From the NCBI GenBank assembly GCA_050084515.1, contig CM114271.1, positions 56,234,001 to 56,298,000 of the forward strand: 64,000 nucleotides of DNA, in the 5' to 3' direction. The stretch comes from Blasia pusilla. Taxonomy: Eukaryota > Marchantiophyta > Marchantiopsida > Blasiales. Positions 32,570 to 45,687 of this stretch are shown here, in pieces; position 1 is the stretch's first letter, and each line of letters opens with the position of its first letter. A program made the position numbers and the translations under genes. Below the pieces are notes generated by a model, which did no database searches, was not told where the DNA came from, and saw only the letters and a list, made by a program, of their open reading frames with translations.

Positions 32570-33500
32570 TCATTGCCACTCGTGATCCACCTTGGTCAGC
32601 AAGGTTAGCGACTTCGCAATCAAATTGAATCCCTTGACGTACCGCCGATAGAAGTTCGCTAATCCCATGAATGTGCAAACATGGCTCATATCTGTAGGGT
32701 GTGGAATGCGTGAGATAGCCTCTACCTTCGTCTGTTGAACACCAAGGCCCTCTGGGTATATCGTACGACCCAAGTTCTCAATCTGGATCGTAGAAGAACT
32801 TGCACTTGCCTGGATGTAGCTTCAGCCCATGTAATTGCAATCGTCAAAACACCTCCTCTAGATGTCACTCATGCTCCTCAACCGTGGCGCTAAAGATTAT
32901 GATGTCATCAATAATATACCTAGCAAAATCTAGACCAGCCAAGATCCTATCCATGACCCTCTGAAAGTCAACCGGGGTGTTCTTTAACCCGAATGGTTAG
33001 AACGCCACTGGTACAAAAAATCCTTCCCGTGAGGATCGATGCCCCAAAATGCCGCCTTCTGCTTATCCTCCAATCTGATAGGCAACTGATGGTATCCGGC
33101 TCGCAAATCCAATGAATTGAAGACCTTTGCATGACCAATTGCATCAAAGATCTCCTCAAGGGTGGGCATGGCATACCTATCGGACTTCGTCTACCGATTG
33201 ATAGGTCGGTAATCCCCACACATCCGCCTATCCGTCCAGTTGCCATGCACATCCTTCTTGGAGGGCATGAGAGTGGTAGATGCACACTCCCTATGCGACA
33301 TCTCCACTAGTCCTGCTCTGACCAAGTCTTGGCTCCTACTCTAAATCAGAGCCCTCTCCATATTATTGTACCTGTAGGGTCGTTGATAGATCGGCGTATC
33401 ACTCAACAACTGAATGCGGATCCCCGGTCCCTTCAGCGTACCCAAATCCTCCATGCTAAATGCAAAGCAACTCCTATAACCCCTAAGGAACTAATGTATC
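32570..33500 (-). pseudogene. Reverse transcriptase of element D
   Basis: Fragments include NSLDLRAGYHQLPIRLEDKQ (motif A, 33085-33130) and an IIDDIIIFS palm fragment (about 32900) in which the Tyr of YxDD is displaced. The thumb region TFMGLANFYRRYVKGF (32640-32700) is followed by the link to RNase H. A frameshift at the PFG motif near 33000 breaks it. Confidence 0.78.
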
Positions 33501-33904
33501 CTGCGCCGCTCTCCTCCTGTCAACTTAGGACCCATATCTGGCTCCCAAGTCTCCATCGTGACTACGGAAGGACTCTTCGGCGCTGGTATCGGTCGTTGCT
33601 ATGGTGCAACCCCGTCTCAAATACCAACACTTGGCCGCTCTCCTACAGCCAATTGCAAACTCTGATCTCCTCCACGTGCAGTGCCCTGAACCACGCTCGA
33701 TGATGTGGCTATCATCTCCTCGCGTACCTGCAAAATATCCCAAGAAGTCCAAGGGTATCCCTCTCGATCTCCCCTGGTGTGTAGATCTCCTCGGGTCTCT
33801 CCCCCAACCACTGCCTCCACTGTCTCGGTAGGGAATGGGCTCACCAACACAACCGCTATGATCTATCGCAATCTCATACGACGCTACTGGTCCACTCCCA
33901 AGCT

Positions 33905-34860
33905 GAGGATCCATGTCAAGCAATTCAGGTCCATCGCCTGACCCAAGACATGGCGTCATGATGCCTCTGACACTGACCATACTTCCATCACTCCTGTGGG
34001 AAATCCCATTGGTCGCTCTCTCTCGTCGGCGTTGCACTCCACCAACCGCTGAACCTGGTCATCCCAAACCAAGCGAGGACTGGCCTCCTTGTATGCATAG
34101 GAAGCGGGAAAACTCACAAACGTGGGCAACGTTGCCCGCAGCCTGCCTACCCAATTGACCACAGTCAGCGGTGGTCGATCATTGTGCCTCACTGCATATG
34201 ATCGACGATCTGGATCCAGAATGGAATCCACAAACAAATGGGAGGGGCACTCCACTCTTTCATACGCCCTCTGTAACACCGCATGGGGTACCAAGTTGGT
34301 CCACCATAGACGCGCGCGATGGGCTCTAGAACCTACACTCACCGCATCCAAGAACACTGATGGGCCAATCCAGGCACGCACCTGATGAGCACTCATCACC
34401 ACTCGTGACCTAGAGTCTCCTACGATCGGCACATTCTCCAAAATATAGGCTAGAGAACAAGACCGGTGCTCTTGCAACTGCCATAAGACCCTCAAGATCT
34501 CCCAAAACAACATGGACCAAGTGTCAGCCAACCCGCTACCTCGTCCAGCACTCGATTGGCCCTGACATGGCCAACCGGCAATGACCAAATCAATGGTCCC
34601 TACCCGCTCTAAGTCCTAAGCCCCCAAGAAAAAAATATCCCTCGATAGGGAACTCTAGTACCCCTATACCGCGGACACAGACAATAAGTTGGGAAAACGT
34701 AGGCGTTACTGCGCCACATGTCGTAGTGAGACGCGCCTTGCAATATCATCACTCTCCACATACAAGTATTGCTGCACTTGCACTCCTGGCTGCAAAACAA
34801 TAGCTAACCCTATGATAATCCCTCCAAAGAGATCTAACACTCGAATATCCTCCTCCGAGA
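33905..34860 (-). pseudogene. Cytosine-5 DNA methyltransferase domain of element D (motifs IV-X in one frame)
   Basis: Motif I (LDLFGGIIIGLAIVL) and QYLYVESDD lie in a stretch ending at 34706. After a short broken interval, one open stretch of 210 codons (34588-33956) carries motif IV (IAGWPCQGQSSAGRGSGL), motif VI (YILENVPIVGD), motif VIII (HRARLWWTNLV) and motifs IX and X (LPTFVSFPASYAY, DERERPMGF). Catalytic Cys and Glu are intact. A stop follows motif X, with a short C-terminal tail (GQAMDL) visible beyond it. It is the best evidence here that the second half of the domain was under constraint. Confidence 0.9.
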
Positions 34861-35194
34861 TACACCACACAATGGGTGTGGTATCCAAGGGTGTCATCAT
34901 AGCACTCCCTGCAACCTCAGGTTCCTCAGACCTGTCACGCTCCGGTGCAAATGCCTCGCTCCACACGGTCTGCACCTGCTCATCTGCCAATCGTCGAAGC
35001 TCCTCAGTCAAGCCCCACAATGGCACCTCTCCTCCATGGAATGATACGGCTACCATAACACTCCTCTCCATAGAAATGTCAGGAACGGGAGTATCCTCTA
35101 CATGGACATGTCCCTCAATCAAATCACTAGGCCAAGTGATGGCACTGCTAAATGCTGCTAAGGTCCCCACCTCTCCTGGCCGTCGCTCGATCAC
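34706..35194 (-). CDS. Linker and DNMT N-terminus of element D
   Basis: An open stretch of 162 codons joins the protease-DNMT linker (FSSAITWPSDLIEGHVHVED) to DNMT motif I and the QYLYVE segment. The lack of any stop between linker and motif I shows that the methyltransferase is part of Pol, not a separate insertion. Confidence 0.75.
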   Translation of the reverse strand: MIERRPGEVGTLAAFSSAITWPSDLIEGHVHVEDTPVPDISMERSVMVAVSFHGGEVPLWGLTEELRRLADEQVQTVWSEAFAPERDRSEEPEVAGSAMMTPLDTTPIVWCISEEDIRVLDLFGGIIIGLAIVLQPGVQVQQYLYVESDDIARRVSLRHVAQ

Positions 35195-35275
35195 TACACC
35201 TGTGAATCGAACGGGTAATGAGCTAAGGCGCCCATCACTTGATTGCCATCATGGTCTATAGGACGCTGACTCCTC

Positions 35276-35690
35276 CTAGTATTCCATGGAAAACCCCATC
35301 GGGTATAACACTGCTCCACCAACCAAGACGTCGTAGGAATCTACATCAGTCACTATCGCCTTGGCTTGCACCACGGACTCGTCTGTAGGATGTCCTGGGC
35401 AAATCCTCACCACGACCTCTTGTCGGGTGATATACACTGTGGTACTCGCTCCACCCAAGGATGTTTGTATCCGAAATGGACAACGCTCCACATCGGCTCT
35501 CGTCAAGCCCAATCCTCTGAATGACGCTTTCCCCAACATTAGGGGTTGCACTCCTGAATCCAACAAGACGCGTTGCGGACTAAAAGCTCTACCTCGGGGA
35601 CTCACCAACTGGAAGACCTCTCCTCGGTTATCCAACACACAACACCAGGAAAAGCCATGGCACACTCTATCACGGGTCTAGCGGGCATCT
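35276..35690 (-). CDS. Protease-like region of element D
   Basis: LLDSGVQPLMLGKASF provides an intact DSG triad, followed by YDVLVGGAVLYPMG. Open for 129 codons. It would mature the polyprotein inside particles. A stop near 35276 separates it from the linker. Confidence 0.75.
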
Positions 35691-36105
35691 CCGCCATCCT
35701 AGCAGTTGCACCCTACCATGAATCTGACGTAGACGACCCGAGCAGCCGCTCCAAGGGCAGGTCCATCACCTCCTCTACAATCACCTCTAAACGTGATGTT
35801 GGACCTTCAAAGTGCTCACATAGTGAAGCGGCCAGCTAAAAAGCCTCCGCGGGCGTACCCCCCAACGTCATAACATCGAAAGCAGAAAATAAAGGAGTGT
35901 GGTACACAATGATGGCCGCCCCAAATGACATGCTCGACACATGCCCCTCTTGAGCATCAACAATAGGAGTCGTCGCACTTGCTTCTCCCATCGCCCTTCG
36001 TGCCTGCATACCAACAACTTCACCAACTCTCCAGGAACTTTAATCAGGACCCATCGATGGGGTCCCTATCGCTTCGGACAACGTGAAAGATAGAGGAAGC
36101 CTAGT

Positions 36106-37690
36106 CTACTTTTTGGCTTCCCCTTGTTGTGGATCCAACTCTACGGCTGCTCCACGCGTCACAACTGCGGCGGCCTCCATCTCAGCAACCCCGCACATCC
36201 AACCAGGATCCTCCATATCTCTCGCTTCTCCATATGATGTCGATGCCACGGATCTGGCATTGGGTAACCTCAATGCCATAATGGTAATCTGCTCCTGTAT
36301 ATGATGTATCTGAGGAGCCATCCTAGCCTCACGTACGGCGTCTCCCTTGGCGCGTCTAGGTGGTGGTACTCTACTCGCTCTGGTGCCCTCTCTCGCCCTC
36401 GGTCGAGACGTAACTCAAGATATAGACTGAAACACTTGGTGCATGTATGACAATAGTCATATTGACATACCTATGACAATAGTCATGTTGATAACCTCCT
36501 GGTGCACCACCATCTCCTCCTCCATGCTGAGGCACACGTCCATGACCCTAATGAGTGCAATCGCGTTGATGATGGGCTCCACCACATGACCAACAAGTAA
36601 TAGTAGGTGACTGCTCCTGAGCCGCATATGAAGGCGCAAGTCTCTGTGGCACGGCCTCCCGGTATCCTCCCTGAGCTCATTGTGCCACAGTCGACCTATC
36701 TCGGAGTCCACGTTGCTGCACAGGTGGTGCAGCCAATCGTGATTGCTCTCACCTAGAACCCATGGTGGCTACGCTCTCCTCCGCCATGTTGCGCTTAATA
36801 TTCTTGGCGGTCCAAAAAACATCTCTCAACGTAGGGGAGGTGTTCATAAGAAGCACTCCCTCCCGCACCTGTGTTCGCAAGATCCGGTCCAACATCGCGT
36901 ACCATGACTAGATAGCCTGAGCCTTTGTCACCCCTTGAGTGACATTGATCAACCGCCGCAAGCGAGTGTAAGCCTCACACAAAATCTCACCTAGGCGCCT
37001 TTGGAATTCATGGATGCTCCTCAACTTCTCTGTCCATACCCCTTGGTAGCTTGCCCTCAACTCAACAAAGAACTCAACCACACGGTTGAACCTGGGACGA
37101 ACCCGACTAGACGGTGCAACTGCTCCAGTGCGAGTGACCACTCCTAAAACGTCACTAGTGGAAGAGGAAGTAGCCTCTCTTGACTCCTCCTCCTCATCTG
37201 GGAACGACTCCGTCCATGACACATAATGTGGATCATAGTAGAGCCTCCACGCCTCAATCTCATGTGCATATCTTTAGAGAACTCATGGTAATCGTACATG
37301 GGCGACCCCTCTAAATGCAAGAATATACCGGTCCATGTTGTAAACGGGTTGAACTCTCTAGAGTTCTTGGCCCGGTGGGAGTCGCACCAACTCCTAAACT
37401 CTGCAATGAAATCGTGCAACTCAATCGTGCCTACTGCACCTGAAAACCTACGCGGTCCTCTACCCCGGTCGTCCATCTCGTATGCCCAACTGGTAGGACC
37501 ACTCACAATGTGTGGCGATGTGCTCACAAACTCCTCTACATCCTCCCCCTTTTCTGACGATGACACAGAAGGAGGTCGAGGTGGTCCCTCACGTGGAGAC
37601 CCTCGGAACCTTGCGCCACTCCGCATAAAACCTCTAGAGCTACTCTTGGGTTCACCACCTCGCCTCTGAAAGTCCCTAACAGACGCCGTG
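36106..37690 (-). pseudogene. gag of element D
   Basis: Open stretch 37626-37144 holds GTIELHDFIAEFRSWCDSH and a Ser/Pro-rich N-terminus. Further fragments at 37222-36908 carry the capsid. The nucleocapsid region (36711-36440) is broken by frameshifts and a partial duplication of the GACAATAGTCATNTTGA block near 36446-36492. The Gag-Pol spacer follows to 35700. Confidence 0.7.
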
Positions 37691-39289
37691 ATGACCCTCG
37701 TGCCCCTCTCACCCGATCACTCTCAACCTCGTGAGTAATCCCTCAATCACTCATCCCAAACATTCGGCACTTGATCTACACTCTCTCTCCCCGAGACGTG
37801 TAACCTACGGCAACACGCGGCGTGGTGCGGCAAATCGACCAGGCTATCATCTCATCGACAACCTACCCTCAACTCCGGACATCCCACACAGGTCTATGTC
37901 CCCTAAACCACATACATGAATGATGCTCTCAGCATCCATACAACCCAATATCCCCAAATAAACTACCCAAATCCCATAATCCCTCACACGTGCAGGATAA
38001 AGGACCAGAATGGATAACCTGAAAACATGTCGATGTCGCTCCTCAGAAAACTGCAAATCTCGACCCTAACTTGATCGTGAAGACAACTCCTCCCATCAGC
38101 AAGTCATACTCCTCTCGTACTGACGTTGCTCAACCTCCTTGATGTGCGGTGCAGGTCAAGCGGTCCGGTGCGGCACTGGCGGCACGGAATGACTACAAAC
38201 AACACGACACTCGAGAATGGGGTGCAGCACTCGGGGGCATACCCTCCTCAATCAGCAATTCATACGCTCTACTCCTTAGTGAAGGAGCAATTCCTCAATT
38301 GAGACGGTATAGTGCGGCCACGAGCGGCATGGCGCAGCAATCGGCGGCGCGTTGCGGCTATAGGCGTCATGGCACTGTACTCGATCGTCGTCGAGCGGCT
38401 ACCAATCACAACATAGCAGCATGAAATCAAAACTCAAACACCATAATCGGAGGTCATGTGCCATCATTGGTTGATGACAAAACTGCGATGACCGTGGTGG
38501 CCAAAAAAAAGTACGTGGTGGCGACGTAAGTTAGAGAATCAACGAACGTCGTCGAAGACCCTCCACTTCGTAATGGCGGCAATGGCAACCAAAGGATGGA
38601 CAACGGACGATGGACCGTTGACGGTGACGGTTGACCATTGACTATGATGGTTGATCGTCAACACTAGACTATTGATGGTGACTATGATAGCGATGGCCGC
38701 CGCCGGCGTGGGGGCTGGTTTAGGGTTTGAACAATTTAACCCTACAAATCGCCTAGCAATGGAAATTTTGCAAGATTGACCATAACTTTTTGCTCGCAAC
38801 ACCAAATTGCGCATTTTTTGTTGCACAGCGTGTACACCTTCACGATCTACAATAGTTTTAAAAATGTTTAAAATCAAACATTCAAGTAAAAACTAACGGG
38901 GACTGTTGTAAAACCCAATGTCTCTTTCTCCTACACAAAATTTGGCACCGCTTCCGTGGTGATTTCTCCCCAACAAAAATGTAAAATGTGTAAAAATACA
39001 AATCAACAAGCTACATGGTGCTCTCAAGAGCGCCAGCATGGGGCAACCCGCCCTCATAATCAATCCCTATCAGAAATTGGGCAGCGCTTCCGCGCGCCAC
39101 TCTTCCACACGAAAAATCGGCAAATGCAAAGAACAATCAAAGCAGCCCTTGCTCCGATGAGCACTCCCATGAGCTGCTGAACAGGAAACATGGTCCCCAA
39201 CTTGCAAAAACAGCGAGTGACCAACGAGCTCCCCCATGAAGCTCTCTCATTCTTTCATTCTCTCATTCGCTCTCTCTCATTCTCTCTTT
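37691..39289 (-). other. Leader region of element D
   Basis: Non-coding, matching the B leader. It contains a cluster of TTGACC and TTGACG motifs (38610-38660), and a TC-rich stretch (39238-39289) adjoining a TTTATAAAG sequence at the A1 boundary. The hairpin of B is not formed here. Confidence 0.55.
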
Positions 39290-39803
39290 ATAAAGTAAGA
39301 TCAAATCTCTCTCTACACCATCTCACACCATAGCTCTCAAAGGTGTGCACTCTCTCTCATGTCAAACCAAACCCATTCTCCTAATTAGAGGCTTGGGTTA
39401 CACTCACAAGGCAAGGGACCATAGCTCCGCCGCCTTATGCCAAGAGGTTCAACAAAGAGAGAATGAGCTCTCAAGCTCTCTCTCTTGGAGCTATACCCCC
39501 TTCCCTCTCCCAAGCCCTCTCAATGGTAACGTATGCTGTTAGGTCACCTCCTTGGCTCTTGACCTGCTGTAGCGGGTCAAGGGCAAGTACCCAAAGTGGA
39601 AAGTCAACTATCCCCAACATGGAAACTTATCCGAAATAGTAATTTTCTCTATATGACTCCAAATGAGCTGAAACGAAGGGGAAACCCGCTCTGTCAGGTT
39701 TCTCGGGGCCTCAACAAGTCATCCTCGACCTCTTGGGCCTGTCCTCCACTACTCGTACAGATGTTCTGCTAGATCCCATCGATCTATCCTAACAGTTGTG
39801 ACA
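39290..39803 (-). repeat. A1 repeat, 5' terminus of element D
   Basis: 514 bp, a direct repeat of A2 (21366-21524 plus 29770-30129). The 5' end TGTCACAACTG lies at 39803. No B-type repeat adjoins it. Confidence 0.85.
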
Positions 39804-41004
39804 GATTACTAAAGAACTAAACTGAATACATCACATAAGTAGATTCTAATAATGGTATATGGATCATTCCTAAGATGTAAAGTGATTCATACATAAAAGA
39901 TAAGGTGACCAAAATGTACACGGAATGTTTATTGTACTTATGGCTTTTCTTCATCACATACATTCTTGAAGGTATTATACACATACACAAGAAGGGTGTG
40001 AACTTCATGGAAGGGAAAACCTCATAAAATCTTTCTTAACCCATAATGAATGGGCAAGACATATACATTTAAGAAAAATCATCCATCAAAGGACTCGAAT
40101 TTTAATTTTTTATATGTATGGTTTATACCTTTTAATAAAATACTAAAAGTAAAATACATCCCATTGGTTTTTTATGGTAAGATTTTTTATGTTAATATCA
40201 AGGGTTAAGGAAAATGTTGGGATTTCAACATATTAATGATTCTTATAAATAAAAGAATCCCATTTGTTATAATTGAAATATATACTCCATGCATCATAGA
40301 GTGTGTCCTCTACTTCACCTAGCTTCACCCCGAAGCACTCTCCGACTTTAGATTTGCAAGCTTAAGATTTAGATAGAATCCCAATGACTCAACCGGTTGC
40401 GCATTCTATAGGAAACCAAGAAGCCTCAAAGTACTAATTGATTTGTATCTCCATAATTGCGTACTTTCTTCCTAGGAAGCCTCTTCTCCAAGCCTGGATC
40501 AATGCCCCCAATTTTCTCGCCTAAAACGGAGTGCATTGCTTAATTCCTCGAGGTATATGATCGTGTATCCTTGAGCTTAAACCTGAAACATGACCAGATA
40601 CGCATCACGATTACTTCCTGGTTCAAGGGCTTGAGCGGGTAGCGAGGGAAAATGTCCCCTCTTATAGGTATTTTTTGTGTTCTCCAAGGGAACCCCACCA
40701 CCTTCCCTATTGTCCCCCACGAGCCCTTCATTTTGGCCCTCAACCCAAACATAGTTCGCAACTCGTAGACAAGTGTTTGACTAGTTATTGATCAAGATGG
40801 CTTGGTGGAGGCTTCTTGCAGCTTATGCAACTCTTGGCTTCCCAAATCCATCTTGGAGCTTGAACCTGCGTTTTATGTGTCTAATGGCTAGTGCTTATCG
40901 TGACTCGCCATTTCGTGTCTCATGGTTGTGTTGTTTACCTTTGCGTTTCGTGACTAGTCTCGTGGCGTCTCACCCAACTTGACTATTATGTGCTCCTTCC
41001 TTTT
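39804..41004. other. AT-rich DNA, no gene seen
   Basis: Flank of element D. Poly-A/T runs and no coding signature. Short open stretches look random. Confidence 0.45.
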
Positions 41005-41290
41005 GGCCTTTAACTTGGTGCTTGGCTCCAAGGTCTCAAACCTTGCTTGTCTTACCTTTGTCCTCTTGAGTAGCTATATCCCTTCCTCACCTAAGGTTGG
41101 TCATTAGATGTGTGCATATCTTACCCAACATTAGTCCGACGGCTAGTTCTGCCGCTCTTCCTAGTCTCATGACTAGCTAGTTTAGGTTTTGAATTTGGTG
41201 GGTCACACCAAGGTCTTTCCTTCTTGGACCCGGGATCATGACTTGCTTCATGAGTCCTTGCTAGCGTGGATGACGTAGACTTAGTTATTC
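41005..41290 (+). repeat. Dispersed repeat, inverted copy at 63205-63488
   Basis: Matches the reverse complement of 63205-63488, including TTTGGTGGGTCACACCAAGG and ACTTGGTGCTTGGCT blocks. It is probably part of an LTR of an unplaced element. Confidence 0.65.
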
Positions 41291-43174
41291 GCAACAACAT
41301 TTTTCTTTACTAACATCAAATTTCAATGTAAATGTTTTTAAATAAGGGAAATAATCCCCAACAGTTCATAAGTTATTGGAAGAAAATATTTCATGCAAAA
41401 AAAAGGAATCAAGTTCATCCTACAAGACATATTTTTATAAAATATTACTAAAAAATTTAAGCTCGTACTTTAAGATTAAAAAATAATACTCTAAAAATAT
41501 TTAAATTGGCCATCATTAAAATCCATCATACTATTTTCATGATTTGATTTTCCTTGTTAAACATGGTAAACCATGATGAGCTTAATTAATATGAAATTCA
41601 TTGTTGCGAATCCATAAATTGATTTTTTGGGTTGAATTAAAATATTTTCCTAAAAACTAGTAAAATAAACCGTTTTCATAGATAAATATAAAATATCCCT
41701 GTATTTCTAGTAAAATATTTCAAAGATATTTTACTTCACAATTAAATCTCTTTGACCTTAACGTTTATCTATATCAATGGACAAGGAGTCATGATTTATT
41801 TATTAAACATAAAAATTTTTGTATGAATAAAATTTATGGTGCGATCAAAAACACTTGTGAAAAAGAATCTAAACGCTCTCAGAATTATTTTGAATTTTGA
41901 AGACAAATTTCAAACATATTACTGCGCACAATATTAATAGGATTTTTGCAAAATTAATAGCATTGGTTAAAGTTTACATGTGGGAGATAAGCTTTAAATA
42001 TTTTCTTGCAATGCAAACGACACATGTATGAGATATCGTAGAAAGATAAACTACGTACAGATCTTATGCAATCGGTCTATATCTTGTTGGTATTTTTTTC
42101 ATGAGAGTGACTTACTAAGAATTACTTGCATCTACAAGAATCACTTTAGACATCCCAATCCAAAAGAATGGTCATTTCTTTTGGTTGTTCCCACGTCAAG
42201 AGTTAACATATTATATCACGACCCTTACCAGTTTGTGGCGTAACTTAGAATTGTAACTCTACAATTATACAATTTTCTATCGTATCGGTTCTTATTTCCC
42301 CTAAAACTAATTCTCAATAAAACTGCCTTAGGACTTTCATTTGACAAATCCAAAAGAGAGTTTCGAGATGAGGAGTCCAATCAACCATGCTAGCCTTAAC
42401 ATACCACATATCTAATCCGTATGAATCATATGATTTATGATTTCCATCTGTCAAATCCAAGAGAGTTTCTCAAATGAATCGAAATGGATTCGGTTGGTGC
42501 ACAAGGCCATCCATGGGTTGGCGTGCTTTATTGGACTCTAAGGAAGTGGAAATCCTAAAATAAATAATATCTCCTTTGGAAAAATAAGAGAGTTTCCTCG
42601 AAGGACTCAAGTCAACCATGCTTCATTGGAACTCGATCATTGACCTTTTTCTTGTACAATTGTGCAAGGTGTTATGGCATAAATTGGAAATTAATTCCTT
42701 TACATGTGGGTGTCCTCCTCCTTCTTCTTTCGGTATTATCCTCTCTATTTAAATAGCATAATCTCAAGGCCAGTAAATCAAACTGAGCATAGTGTCACCC
42801 ACCCAAAATTTGGAGCGTATAGAGGGGGGCTAAGAACATTGAAAAAACGTTATGAAAAACAACACTATATGTGGAAACCGATGGATAAGGTATCTATTAT
42901 TTAATTAGCATCATTTTTAAATTTTTCAATATGCTTTAATGTGAAAGAAAATTTTGAGGGTGGTAGAGAATACCCTCGCTCGACACAAAATAATTTATTT
43001 ATAATAGGAGACACGAGACATTCGGGAAAAGAGATTGAATAAAGTAGTGGAACGCTCTAGTGATTATAGGAAAGCGGTGAAAGGAATATGAAAAAAAGGG
43101 AGAAAAAGAGGGAAGGAAAAAACAAATTTTAATTTATTTATTTTTAAACGCCAACATGGAGTGAGTCCAAATAT
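41291..43174. other. AT-rich DNA, no gene seen
   Basis: Strongly AT-rich with short repeated phrases such as CAAATCCAAAAGAGAGTTTC and CAAATCCAAGAGAGTTTCTC (42346 and 42455). No domain is recognisable. Confidence 0.45.
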
Positions 43175-43320
43175 TTTTATTATTCTCAGATATATCCACT
43201 TTATTATAAAAGAAACCTCAGGAGAGGAAAAAGAAAGGTAATAACAACTCAAAAGAGGAGTCAAAAAATGCATACAAGAATGCAAAAAGAAAATGGTAAC
43301 AAGCCAACACAAACACCGGC

Positions 43321-44124
43321 TCAACAAGCTACACGATTGATAGCTTGAAACAAATCTGACAAGAACACGAGTGGTTGGTCAGACGCGAATGGACGAAGAG
43401 GCGAGCAACCCCCCACCACCTCCGCACAACGTATCAATGCCAAGGCTTGTGCACGTTGTAAGGCCACTGAGATGCATTGCCGAAAATGAGTAGTAACTAC
43501 CGAGAGAGAAGGACTACGGGAAGGGGCAAGGTGATGATTCTCGAGGGAGTGGTGAGCACATGTTTTCAGGAAAGTATCAAAAGACACATGTAAATGACCG
43601 AATACTTCCACTGCAAAAAGAATAAATCCATCAGTCGCATGTCTCACAACATGACTAAACTCCCTGATTCTTGCTGCAGCTTCGGCCGCCAAACCTTTAG
43701 TATGTGCGGCTCAACACACCAAGTCAGAACGTGTTGGATCAACAACCACCACATCACCTAGTGTCCGCAATCCACCTCGAGACATAACAAGATCCACTCT
43801 CCGACGAGAGGTTGCTTGTGTGGTTGAAGGTAGGACGTGGAGTTGCTCTTGCCCAACGGTGTATCCTGCACTACGAGCCACCGATGCTACCGCCTCTCTA
43901 ATGACATCATGTGTGGCCGTTCGTTCTCCACCATGTGCACATCGGAGAATATGGATACCCTTGGCATCAATGGGATCTCCGCATACACAATTTGGCACAC
44001 CTAAGAGAGAAGGATGGTGAAGTCCAAGACATAACCGCAAAGCTGTCAAGAATATACTTCGAGGAAGACGAAATGGAAGAATAAGAGGATTTGCAGTAAG
44101 CCACGCCCACGCTCCGGTACCCAC
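43321..44124 (-). pseudogene. LINE C-terminal CCHC and restriction-like endonuclease region
   Basis: Two open stretches in the same frame separated by one stop at 43709. The first has CVCGDPIDAKGIHILRCAHG, a Cys/His cluster, and then RRRVDLVMSRGG followed by LGDVVVVDPTRSD. That resembles the PD-(D/E)XK core of restriction-like endonucleases that nick the target in R2-type LINEs. The second has KGLAAEAAARIREFSH, which could supply the Lys/Arg helix, and a conserved tail. The assignment rests on pattern only. Confidence 0.6.
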
Positions 44125-44295
44125 ACATGAACGTAGACAAGCTCGATTAGCGTCAGAAGATGCTTCGGAGAGAATGTTGGAAAAGTTGATTTGATGCAGA
44201 TTCTCGGAGATATGCTCTTGAAGTCGATCAAGCCCTTCTGTAATCAGTTGACTGAAAGGCGGTAGAATTCCTTGTGTAGCAAGAGGAAGAAGAGC

Positions 44296-45687
44296 TCATG
44301 CAGATCTTAGTTGTTGTTGAAATAAGAAGTCCCCCTCCTCTACATTGGCGATATGATCCATCAAGATAGGTGTATCTCCTTGGAGAAATCTTGAAGCCAT
44401 AATCGGTGCTACCAACGCACAACTCCCCAAAAAGGATGCGGGAGTACATGCGACTGTGGAGGACAGTCCCACCCCTCCCAAAGAAATAGGCAAGATAGCT
44501 TGTCGTGAAGCAAAGACACCATTCTCTCCCTCAAAGGTATTCGGGCCAAGAACTTGACCAAAAGTTGCCAAGATAGAAGCATCAAAAGAGGCCAACCGAT
44601 GTAAGAACCTTGAAGTGGGAGGACAAGTGCGAAGAAGGTAGGAAGGACGTCGTAGAAAATATTGGGAGAGAATCCTATAATCCACTTGGGGATCCCCTAG
44701 ATGAGGTAACAAATGAAGCCATTCCACGTCTTTCAAAAGGGCCACATTGAAGAACTTTGAGACATAGTCGATGAAGCCAATTGGGACCCCACGAACTCTA
44801 ACCCCTTCAATGTAGATGGGAAAATCAGGAGTATGTGGGGTGAATGTTGAGGGAAGGCATGAAGGAGACCATACTCCACATTTACTAGGTTGGACTTTAA
44901 GGTTTAAGAAAGAGAGTTGCTCCACAAAATGGGTATAAGCAGGAACCACTTTAGAAGGAGGACGTATAATGTGGGCGTATCATAGGCATAGAAGGAGCAA
45001 AAAAATGGAATGAGGCTCGCAAGTTGTCCTCCTGCACAACGTAACTCCTCAAAGATGGCGGCACGAGAAATTGAATGCGTTAGCCACATCGACTTGAATT
45101 GCTACCCAATCTGGATGAATATCAAGAGTGGAGCGAATCCCATGCACCACAGCCTCACAACCTCCCAGAGTTGCTACTCCAAATTGATGAGGAAATAAGT
45201 GGGCACTAAAGTGAGGAAAAAATTGCAAGCATAGGGATCGACTAACCAAGCGATATAAAACCTCTCCAATAGCCAAAGGGCGCACACCGGAAGGAGGCTT
45301 AGCCATAGCCAATAAATGACAAGCCCCTAAGAGCCTAGAGGTAGAGAATGGGAGACGACCTGCCCCCATATGTGCACACACCTTATATAGAGAGACAAAG
45401 CCACTTGCTGAATTTGCTGGGATAAAGCAATCGCGGAGATGCTCAAAAACCATCCATGATAGCCCGCTTGCTGATAAGCGAGGAGTATGCAGAAAAGCCC
45501 TTGTGAAAATCTCCAAGTCAATCTCCAAGTCAAGGTCCGTTGTATAGTCTTCCACAAAAGATGGAGCATCGCCACTTGAAGGAGGATGAAGAGCTTCTAA
45601 GAGAGCCATTGTTTCCACACTTGGAACCGCCGGAGAAAGAGGACCCAATGCTCGAGCTGCACGTGAAAACTCACCAACCTGCCCCAA
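44296..45687 (-). pseudogene. LINE reverse transcriptase region (active site deleted)
   Basis: The upstream stretch (45687-45049) holds PPSGVRPLAIGEVLYRLVSR, FGVATLGGCEAVVHGIRS and the motif A sequence VAIQVDVANAFN. The downstream stretch (44949-44296) holds LNLKVQPSKCGVWSPS and the thumb region. In between, the YADD-type motif present in the left copy (DDDTHIIG) is missing, through a deletion of roughly 150 bp near 44965-44980. A frameshift follows motif A. Confidence 0.75.

Larger units (their letters stand above)
21238..39803 (-). mobile_element. Element D: DNMT-PHD Ty3/gypsy element, interrupted by C
   Basis: Left terminus TGTCTTGGGCATAC and right terminus TGACA, flanked by TATT (21234-21237) and GATT (39804-39807), a likely 4-bp duplication with one mismatch. 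On the element strand: A1 (39803-39290), leader, gag, protease, DNMT, RT, RNase H, integrase, PHD, purine tract, B1 (30258-30130), A2 and B2 (21365-21238). A2 is split by C into 29770-30129 and 21366-21524. Without C the unit is about 10.3 kb. It belongs to the B subfamily and is older than C. Confidence 0.88.
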
